A program made the translations under genes and the position numbers. A model generated the notes under the pieces. That model worked only from the letters and a program-made list of their open reading frames with translations. It was not told the origin of the DNA and ran no database searches. A DNA stretch of 56,768 nt from CAIPVR01 sp049316905 (GTDB taxonomy: Bacteria > Actinomycetota > Acidimicrobiia > Acidimicrobiales > Microtrichaceae), in the NCBI GenBank assembly GCA_049316905.1, contig JBMOJH010000011.1, positions 1 through 56,768 of the forward strand, given 5' to 3'. Shown here in pieces: positions 51,028 through 56,768 of the stretch (the first letter of the stretch is position 1; every line of letters begins with the position of its first letter).

Positions 51028-52533
51028 TCATCCTGTCGCCCCGAGCGCGGCCTCGAGCACCGCGCGGGCCACCGGGCCCGCGGTGGAGCCGCCGGTGGCC
51101 GACGAGGCGCCGTCGAGGTTCTCCACCAGGACGGCCACCGCCACATGCGACGGCTCTCCGGGCGGGCCCCCGAAGGCGATCATCCAGCCGTGGGACCGGG
51201 GCGGCTGGGTGCCGAGCTGCGCGGTGCCGGTCTTCGCGCCCACCTCCACCCCCGGGATGGCCATCACCTTCGCGGTGCCGTCCTGCACCACACCCACCAT
51301 CGCGGTCCGCATGGTGCGCGCCACGTCCGCGCTCATGGACTCCTTCCACGTGCTGGGCTCGTAGCGCTGGACGACCTCGCCGTCGCGGGCGCGCACCTCG
51401 CCCATCACGTGCGGGGCCATGATCCGCCCGCCGTTGGCCACCCCCGCCGCCACGAGCGCCATCTGCAGCGGGGTGGAGCGGACGTCGTTCTGGCCGATCG
51501 CGGTCTGGGCCAGCTTCGGCGAGTCCTCGTACACCGGCGCCTGGCCGTCGGGGCGGCGGACCACCGAACCGAAGTCGGTGGGATACACGCTCTCGGCGGC
51601 CGACGGCAGGTCGATCGGCGGCACGTCGTTGAAGCCCGCCGACTCCGCGGCCTTGATCATCGGGTCGGGACCGAGCTGCTCCACCGACATCTGGGCGAAG
51701 CTCGTGTTGCAGCTCCTCGCGAGGATCACGAGCAGGGTCCCACCGCAGAGTGCGCCGTCGAAGTTGTTGATGGCCCGGGTCGTGAGCGGCGGCGTGTAGG
51801 ACGTGACCACCGGGTAGTCCGGCACCGCGGTGGTGACCGTGCCCGAGGTGAGACCCGCCGTGGCGGTGACCACCTTGAACGTGGAGCCGGGGAAGTACCG
51901 CTCCTGGTAGCTGCGGACGAGCAACGGCTTGCTCGGCACGGCGTCGAGGAACCGCTTCGCCTTCGCCGCCTGCTCGGTGTCGTTGTTCGACAGCAGGTTC
52001 GGGTCGATCGCCGGGTTCGAGTACATCGCGAGGATCGCGCCGGTGCGCGGGTCGAGCGCCACCACCGAGCCCGGTCGGTCCGCGAGCTGGTCGCGGGCCA
52101 CCTGCTGGACGTCCTTGCGGACGGTGAGGACCACGTCGCCCTCGCTCGACACGTCGGAGAACAGACCCTTGAGCTGCCGGAGCTCCAGGGCCGGCGTGCG
52201 GCCCGACAGCTGGTCGTTGTAGGTGCGTTCCACGCCGGTGGAGCCGAGCGCGAACGAGAAGTAGCCCGTGACCTGACCCAGGAGCTCCTTCTCCGGGTAC
52301 ACGCGCTGGTACCGCAGGGCGGCGCGGCGCTCCTCGGAACGGGCCGCCACCACACCGTCCGCGGTGATGATGGCGCCGCGCGGCTGGTTGAAGTCGCGCT
52401 GCAGCGAGCGGGTGTTGTCCGGCCGGGCGTTGTAGGCGCCGGCCTGGAACACCTGCACCTGGTTGAGCTTCACGAAGAGGGCCGTGTACGCCACCAGGAT
52501 GACGGCGCCGAGGATGCGGATCTGGCGGCTCAC
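51028..52533 (-). CDS. Penicillin-binding protein (class B transpeptidase, PbpA-like)
   Basis: A 501-residue peptidoglycan transpeptidase. An N-terminal helix (about 7-25) and a dimerisation-type domain (residues 40-160) precede the catalytic domain. SxxK is in PGSTFKVV, SxN in SCNTSFAQ and KTG in GAKTGTAQ. There is no PASTA domain. In mycobacteria the gene at this position is pbpA, needed for septum and pole synthesis. It overlaps the SEDS gene by 4 bp, giving the SEDS-bPBP pair that polymerises and cross-links glycan. Confidence 0.95.
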   Translation of the reverse strand: MSRQIRILGAVILVAYTALFVKLNQVQVFQAGAYNARPDNTRSLQRDFNQPRGAIITADGVVAARSEERRAALRYQRVYPEKELLGQVTGYFSFALGSTGVERTYNDQLSGRTPALELRQLKGLFSDVSSEGDVVLTVRKDVQQVARDQLADRPGSVVALDPRTGAILAMYSNPAIDPNLLSNNDTEQAAKAKRFLDAVPSKPLLVRSYQERYFPGSTFKVVTATAGLTSGTVTTAVPDYPVVTSYTPPLTTRAINNFDGALCGGTLLVILARSCNTSFAQMSVEQLGPDPMIKAAESAGFNDVPPIDLPSAAESVYPTDFGSVVRRPDGQAPVYEDSPKLAQTAIGQNDVRSTPLQMALVAAGVANGGRIMAPHVMGEVRARDGEVVQRYEPSTWKESMSADVARTMRTAMVGVVQDGTAKVMAIPGVEVGAKTGTAQLGTQPPRSHGWMIAFGGPPGEPSHVAVAVLVENLDGASSATGGSTAGPVARAVLEAALGATG

Positions 52534-53888
52534 CGGACCAGCACCCGGTCGGGTGCCCGACGGGCCGACTGGTCCGACACGCGCAGCAGCAGCGCCAGCA
52601 GCATGTAGTTCGCCACGAGCGACGAGCCGCCGTAGGACACGAACGGGAGCGTCACGCCGGTGAGCGGGAGCAGCCGGGTGACGCCGGCCATGATGATGAA
52701 GGCCTGGAACGCGAGCAGCGTGGTGAGGCCCACCGCGAGGAGCGACCCGAAGCCCTCCCCGGCCTCACGGGCGATGCGCAGGCCCGAACCGGCGAGCACG
52801 AGGAACGCGATCAGCACCGCGGTGGCACCGAGCAGGCCGAGCTCCTCGCCGATGATGGCGAAGATGAAGTCGGTCTCGTCGAAGGGGATGCGCCCGGCGA
52901 TGCCGAGGCCCGGACCCACGCCCGTGGTGCCACCCCACGCCAGCGCGTACGCGCCCTGGATCACCTGGTAGCCCGCGCCCTGGGGATCGGTCCACGGGTC
53001 GAGCCAGACCGAGACGCGCCGCTGGACGTGGTCGAAGAACGCCCACGACGCGACCGCGCCCGCGATGAACAGCGCACCGCCCGCGACCACGTAGCTCGCC
53101 CGGCCGGTGGCCACCCAGAGCATCACCACGAAGAGCAGGAAGAACAGGAGCGCCGAGCCCAGGTCGCGCTCGAAGATCACCACCACCAGCGAGATCCCCC
53201 ACGCCGCGAGGACCGGACCGAACTGGCGCGGATCGGGCGTGTTGAACGGGCCCACCCGGAACGTCGCCACACCGAGCACCTCGCGGCGCTCCACCAGGTA
53301 CCCGGCGAAGAACACCGCGAGGGCGATCTTCGCGAACTCGCCGGGCTGGAAGCTCACCGGGCCGACGGCCACCCAGATGCGAGCCCCGTTGATGTTGCGA
53401 CCGATGCCGGGCAGCAGCGGCATGAGCAGCAGCAGGACGCCGATCAGGCCCGCGGTGTAGCGGTACCGCTGCAGCACCTTCACGTCGCGCACCAGCAGCA
53501 GGGTGCCGATGAACACGGCGATGCCGATCGCGGTCCAGCTGGCCTGCAGTCCGGCGAGCCGTTCGTCGAGGCGGGCGATGAACACGTAGCCGACCCCGTT
53601 CAGCAGTGCCGCGACGGGGAGCAACAGGGGGTCGGCGGCGGGCGCGAGCCGCCGGACCGCCACGTGGGCCACGGCCACGAGGCCGAGGATCACCCCGAGG
53701 AACGGGATGATGTCGGCAGGGAGGGACGCGTTGCGGCCCAGGCTCGCGAGGGCATAGGCGCCGCAGATGATCAGCCCGGCGAGGACGAGCAGGCCCAGCT
53801 CGGTGGTGCGCCGGCGGCGGGCGGTGGCGACCCACCCCTGGGCCCCGGGCCCGGGGCGCTCCACCGGGGCGGCGGCCGGGGCGGTCAC
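52530..53888 (-). CDS. SEDS glycosyltransferase (FtsW/RodA family)
   Basis: A 452-residue polytopic protein with about ten helices. It has the SEDS hallmarks GARIWVAVGPVSFQPGEFAKIALAVFF, FERDLGSALLFF and GVTLPFVSYGGSSLVANY. The central loop carries the conserved region between ERDLG and GGTTGVGPG. It polymerises lipid II with the adjacent PBP as partner; in mycobacteria the gene here is called rodA. The N-terminal 30 residues are cytoplasmic and disordered. Overlaps both neighbours by 4 bp. Confidence 0.95.
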   Translation of the reverse strand: MTAPAAAPVERPGPGAQGWVATARRRRTTELGLLVLAGLIICGAYALASLGRNASLPADIIPFLGVILGLVAVAHVAVRRLAPAADPLLLPVAALLNGVGYVFIARLDERLAGLQASWTAIGIAVFIGTLLLVRDVKVLQRYRYTAGLIGVLLLLMPLLPGIGRNINGARIWVAVGPVSFQPGEFAKIALAVFFAGYLVERREVLGVATFRVGPFNTPDPRQFGPVLAAWGISLVVVIFERDLGSALLFFLLFVVMLWVATGRASYVVAGGALFIAGAVASWAFFDHVQRRVSVWLDPWTDPQGAGYQVIQGAYALAWGGTTGVGPGLGIAGRIPFDETDFIFAIIGEELGLLGATAVLIAFLVLAGSGLRIAREAGEGFGSLLAVGLTTLLAFQAFIIMAGVTRLLPLTGVTLPFVSYGGSSLVANYMLLALLLRVSDQSARRAPDRVLVR

Positions 53889-55486
53889 GGTCCTGCGAGG
53901 GTGGGCGCAGGACCACCGCCGCCGGCGGCCCGGGTGCCGCCCGGGAGCGGGGCGAAACCGGCGGTGGTGACCGAGGGGACCACGGACGGCACGGGCACCG
54001 TGGTCGGCGGCGCCGCGGTGGTGGTCGTGGTCGTCGATGTGGTGGTCAAGGTGGTGGTCGTCTCCGGCGTGAGCCCGGCGACGTAGGTCCGCGCGGAGCG
54101 CAGGTCGGCCTGCACCTTCCCGTCGCGGACGTCCTCCTGTTCGGCGGGCGTGAGATCGGACACCTTCACCCCGGTCGACTCGGCGACGGTCGGCTGGATC
54201 CAGAGCACCCCACCGGGTTGGCCCCGGAAGATCGCCACCACACCGTCGCGCTGGCCCACGAACCAGCCCTGTCGTGCGTAGACGACGACGGCACCCACGG
54301 CGAGGGCGACGACCGCGACGATCGCGGCCACGAACGCCACGGTGCGCCAGCGGTGACCCGGCCGGTCCGGGTCGTCGGCGGGAGCGTCCGGCTCGGCGGC
54401 GGCCGGCGCCGGGGTGACCGCGGCGGGTACAGCGGCGTCGTGTGCCGGTTCGTCGGCCGGTGCCTCGGGTCGGGTGTCGTCGCCCGCGTCCTCGCCCGCG
54501 GCGCCGTCCTCCGGATCCCCGCCGAAGTTCGCGGTGTCGCCAGTGTCGGCCGGGGCGTCGGCCGCGGCATCTCCGTCGCCCTCGGCGCCCGCTGCGTCGT
54601 CCTCGGACCGGTCCGGCGTCGACTCCTCGTCGGCCAGCTCCTGGGCCTCGGCGCGGCTGAGCACCGCCATGACCGTCTCGGTCCGGGGGCCGTCGTCGAG
54701 GTCCGACAGGTCGACCGCGGGCGTACTGATCCGGCGGAGGCGATCACCGGGGGCGGCCGGGGCACGACCGGTGTCGCCGACGTCCACCACCACCACGGTG
54801 ATGTTGTCGCGACCGCCGGCCGCGTCGGCCTCGGCGGCCAGCCGGCGGGCCGCGGCGTCGGGCCCGTCGTCGGAGGCCAGGACCTCGGCGATCCGTGGCA
54901 CGTCGACCTCGTTGAACAGCCCGTCGCTGCACAGCAGCACGCGGTCGCCGTCGCAGGGTTCGAGCAGCCAGGCATCGACCACCACGAGCGGCTCCACACC
55001 GAGGGCCCGGGTGAGGACGTTGCGCTGGGGGTGCGCCTCGGCCTCGGCCGGGGTCAGCCGGCCCTCGCGCACGAGCGTCTCCACCAGCGAGTGGTCCTCG
55101 GTGAGCTGGACGAGCTCGCCCGCGGCCCACAGGTAGACGCGGCTGTCGCCCACGTTGAGCACCGCGAGTTCGTCGCGGTCGTCGTAGGTGACGAGGCCCA
55201 CGGCGCACACCGTGGTGCCCATGCCGCGCAGCTCCTCGTCCTCCGCGGCGCGGTCGTTCACCCGCCGGTTCGCGAGGTGCACGGCGGCGACGAGGTCCTC
55301 CACCGTCCGGCTGCCCGCGGCGGAGGACAGGACCTCGACCGTGGTGGCCGAGGCCACCTCGCCGCCGAGATGGCCGCCCATCCCGTCGGCCACCGCCACC
55401 AGGTCGGTGGTGACGAGGTGCGAGTCCTCGTTGGCCTGACGGACCTGGCCCACGAGGGTGGCCGAAGCGCTCTCGAGGCGGGTCAC
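53885..55486 (-). CDS. pstP: PP2C-type Ser/Thr phosphatase PstP
   Basis: A 533-residue phosphatase: the catalytic domain (about 1-235) has GQVRQANEDS, VADGMGGHLGGEVAS, LNVGDSRVYL, LCSDGLFNEV and GGRDNITVVVVD, which give the metal-binding Asp residues. About 120 residues rich in Asp, Glu and Ala follow. One helix (about 381-401) and an external part of roughly 130 residues ending in a Thr-rich, Pro-containing tail complete it. The long acidic linker is unusual compared with mycobacterial PstP. It reverses PknB phosphorylation. Confidence 0.94.
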   Translation of the reverse strand: MTRLESASATLVGQVRQANEDSHLVTTDLVAVADGMGGHLGGEVASATTVEVLSSAAGSRTVEDLVAAVHLANRRVNDRAAEDEELRGMGTTVCAVGLVTYDDRDELAVLNVGDSRVYLWAAGELVQLTEDHSLVETLVREGRLTPAEAEAHPQRNVLTRALGVEPLVVVDAWLLEPCDGDRVLLCSDGLFNEVDVPRIAEVLASDDGPDAAARRLAAEADAAGGRDNITVVVVDVGDTGRAPAAPGDRLRRISTPAVDLSDLDDGPRTETVMAVLSRAEAQELADEESTPDRSEDDAAGAEGDGDAAADAPADTGDTANFGGDPEDGAAGEDAGDDTRPEAPADEPAHDAAVPAAVTPAPAAAEPDAPADDPDRPGHRWRTVAFVAAIVAVVALAVGAVVVYARQGWFVGQRDGVVAIFRGQPGGVLWIQPTVAESTGVKVSDLTPAEQEDVRDGKVQADLRSARTYVAGLTPETTTTLTTTSTTTTTTAAPPTTVPVPSVVPSVTTAGFAPLPGGTRAAGGGGPAPTLAGP

Positions 55487-55971
55487 CGGACCTCCAGCAC
55501 CACGTTGCCCACCTGGATCCGGTCCCCGAGGCGCGCCGGCATCTGGCCGACCACGCGGGAGCCGTTCACCCAGGTCCCGTTGGTGGACCCGAGGTCCTCC
55601 ACGAAGACCGATCCGTCACGCACGAAGATCCGCGCGTGCACCTGCGAGACGTACCGCTCGTCGAACACGAGGGAGCAGCCCGCGGCGCGGCCGACGGTGA
55701 GATCCGGTCCCAGCGCCGCCTGGGCCCCGACCCGCGACGCCGGCTCCACCACCACGAGCCTCGAGGGCGCCACCGTGCGGCGGGCCTTGCGACCCGGCCG
55801 GCCCGACTTGGCTCCACGGGCCCCCGTCGCCCCGGCCACCGCCCCGCCGTCGACCACGGTGGCCGGGCGCGGCGAGACCTCGCTCCAGACGGCCCGCAGC
55901 ACGCGCAGGAAGAAGAGGTACAGCAGGGCGAGGAGGCAGAACTTGAGGACGGTGAGCAGCTGTTCCGGCAC
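55483..55971 (-). CDS. fhaB: FHA-domain membrane protein (FhaB/FipA-like)
   Basis: A 162-residue protein: an N-terminal hydrophobic helix (about 8-26), a basic linker and an FHA domain (about 72-160). The FHA domain has DLTVGRAAGCSLVF, SQVHARIF and LGSTNGTWVNG, the residues that contact phosphothreonine. In mycobacteria the orthologous protein links division to PknB signalling. Overlaps pstP by 4 bp. Confidence 0.92.
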   Translation of the reverse strand: MPEQLLTVLKFCLLALLYLFFLRVLRAVWSEVSPRPATVVDGGAVAGATGARGAKSGRPGRKARRTVAPSRLVVVEPASRVGAQAALGPDLTVGRAAGCSLVFDERYVSQVHARIFVRDGSVFVEDLGSTNGTWVNGSRVVGQMPARLGDRIQVGNVVLEVR

Positions 55972-55977
55972 GGTGCC

Positions 55978-56637
55978 TCAGGACGCCTCGAAGCGGATGA
56001 CGGTGTTGCCCACCCGCACCTCGTCGCCGTCGCGCAGGTGGTGTTCGCCCACCGGCACACCGTTGACCCGGGTGCCGTTCGTGGAGCCGAGGTCGACGAC
56101 CACGAACCCGTCGACCGCCGGGCGGACCTCGGCGTGGTGGCGGCTCACGTTGGGGTCGGCCAGCACCACGGTGGACTCGGGGCTCCGGCCCATGGTCACG
56201 ACGTACTCGCCGAGCGGGACCCGGTCACCGGTCGGCAGGAGCAGGCCACCCGGGGGGAGGCCGCCCTCGCCCTCCACGAGGCGGGCCGAGACCTCCAGCT
56301 GCCCGGTGCGCAGTTCCGGGTCGGCGACGACGTCCACCTCGACAGGGCCCACGAAGGAGTAGCCCTCCTCGCGGGCGTGCGCGCGGGCCACATCGGCCAG
56401 CTCCCGCCGCAGCGACGCCGACACGTCGTGGAACTGCTCGAGGTCCGAGGGCGCGAGGGCACACGTGAAGGAGTTGGGGACCAGCGTCCGACCGCTGACC
56501 GACACCGTGCGGTGGGCGTCCATCGCCCGCTGCAGCTTGGTGCCGAACTCCCGCGGCTGCACCGGCGAGCGGAACACCCGGCTGAAGGTGCCCTCCACGA
56601 GGCGCTCGAGGCGGGCCTCGAAGCCCTGGGTAGCCAT
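55978..56637 (-). CDS. fhaA: FhaA-type protein (DUF3662 and FHA)
   Basis: A 219-residue protein with an N-terminal DUF3662 domain (about 1-115, FSRVFRSPVQPREFGTKLQRAMDAHR) and a C-terminal FHA domain (about 130-218, MGRSPESTVVL, SRHHAEVR, LGSTNGTRVNG). It is much shorter than the mycobacterial protein because the long linker is missing. It binds phospho-MviN in mycobacteria, limiting lipid II flipping. The ATG at 56637 follows TATCGT by 7 nt; the operon of eight genes begins here. Confidence 0.92.
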   Translation of the reverse strand: MATQGFEARLERLVEGTFSRVFRSPVQPREFGTKLQRAMDAHRTVSVSGRTLVPNSFTCALAPSDLEQFHDVSASLRRELADVARAHAREEGYSFVGPVEVDVVADPELRTGQLEVSARLVEGEGGLPPGGLLLPTGDRVPLGEYVVTMGRSPESTVVLADPNVSRHHAEVRPAVDGFVVVDLGSTNGTRVNGVPVGEHHLRDGDEVRVGNTVIRFEAS

Positions 56638-56644
56638 CGGCACC

Positions 56645-56650
56645 ACGATA
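56645..56650 (-). promoter_or_regulatory. -10 box TATCGT of the fha-pstP operon
   Basis: TATCGT on the minus strand, 7 nt before the ATG at 56637. Confidence 0.45.
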
Positions 56651-56688
56651 GCGACGCTCCGCGGTGCCACCCCGGCGCACGGTGTCGA

Positions 56689-56694
56689 TAGGGT
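56689..56694 (+). promoter_or_regulatory. -10 box TAGGGT of the gene at the window end
   Basis: TAGGGT on the plus strand, 30 nt before GTG 56725, with GGAAGG between as ribosome site. Confidence 0.4.
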
Positions 56695-56724
56695 CGGCCG
56701 CGGACCCGACGGAAGGACACCGAC

Positions 56725-56768
56725 GTGTACGTGGTGATGAACCGGATCACGGTGGAGCCGGAGCGGGC
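56725..56768 (+). CDS. Start of a monooxygenase-like (ABM domain) gene, partial
   Basis: Only 14 codons are in the window: VYVVMNRITVEPER. The pattern V-x-N-R-I-x-V-x-P-E is the first strand of antibiotic-biosynthesis-monooxygenase/IsdG-like small enzymes, which are ferredoxin-like dimers and sometimes degrade haem. A GTG start with GGAAGG upstream. The rest lies outside the window, so the call is tentative. Confidence 0.45.
   Translation, partial: MYVVMNRITVEPER

Noticed and set aside
46633..52608. 1991-codon open frame across the PASTA, kinase and PBP genes
   Set aside because: Very long because G+C-rich sequence has few stops; the composition (low-complexity Arg/Thr/Ala and Gly/His/Arg) and clear genes on the other strand show it is not coding.

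Overview
The window is very G+C-rich and tightly packed. Genes often overlap by 4 bp and GTG starts are common. The right end holds the actinobacterial cell-division and Ser/Thr-kinase locus: crgA, a trpG/pabA-type amidotransferase, pknB, a transpeptidase PBP, an ftsW/rodA gene, a PP2C phosphatase and two FHA genes. This is the arrangement near the origin in mycobacteria and relatives. Thr-rich extracellular tails, many apparently leaderless genes and the protein families present make me infer an actinobacterium, probably of class Acidimicrobiia. That placement rests on resemblance only; no marker here was compared with a database.

Layout. (1) 0.05-1.0 kb: a nucleotidyltransferase gene with a small overlapping partner, ending at a 3' fragment of a tRNA-Ser. 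This looks like the edge of an integrated element. (2) 1-10.3 kb: a radical SAM protein, a YCII/DGPF protein with an ECF42-type sigma factor, a GPI18-like glycosyltransferase, a GNAT acetyltransferase, UppP, an ABC exporter and a CoA-binding protein. (3) 10.5-13.2 kb: a universal stress protein, exonuclease VII (xseA with an apparent ATC start, then xseB) and a TetR regulator. (4) 13.2-22.2 kb: two alpha/beta hydrolases, a NarL-type two-component system, secreted proteins, a class C beta-lactamase-like hydrolase and prfC. (5) 22.2-28.5 kb: a SnoaL-like protein, LtrA, a TMEM175-like protein, tRNA-Ala(TGC), a voltage-gated-type K+ channel, a metallo-beta-lactamase-fold protein and a MarR-MFS operon. 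(6) 28.5-33 kb: a DUF2804 protein, a Tat-exported dimethylformamidase-like protein, and a dienoyl-CoA-reductase-like SDR with an enoyl-CoA hydratase. (7) 33-41.7 kb: an OmpR-type two-component system with a secreted target, a DUF983 operon, a DrrAB-like ABC-2 exporter and a repeat-containing lipoprotein. (8) 41.7-45.2 kb: long-chain acyl-CoA synthetase and thiolase, whose 3' end is tandemly triplicated. (9) 45.2-56.8 kb: a membrane zinc-ribbon protein, a cluster of DnaA boxes, crgA, trpG/pabA, and a minus-strand run from FhaA to two PASTA proteins that lack a kinase domain.

How the genes work together. The right-hand block couples peptidoglycan synthesis (FtsW/RodA, transpeptidase) to Ser/Thr signalling (PknB, PP2C, FHA readers). 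It is extended by two extra PASTA proteins, so three consecutive genes carry about twelve PASTA domains. UppP supplies the lipid carrier for the same wall pathway. Acyl-CoA synthetase, thiolase, enoyl-CoA hydratase and the dienoyl-CoA-reductase-like SDR form a beta-oxidation capacity spread over two loci.

Regulatory signals can be read directly: a palindromic MarR operator, matching direct-repeat boxes upstream of the OmpR-type regulator and of its neighbouring secreted protein, a TetR-like palindrome at the thiolase promoter, an ECF42-like promoter, and -10 boxes placed 6-9 nt before about 17 start codons. No gene-free stretch exceeds 300 bases, and I saw no CRISPR array, insertion sequence or transposase.
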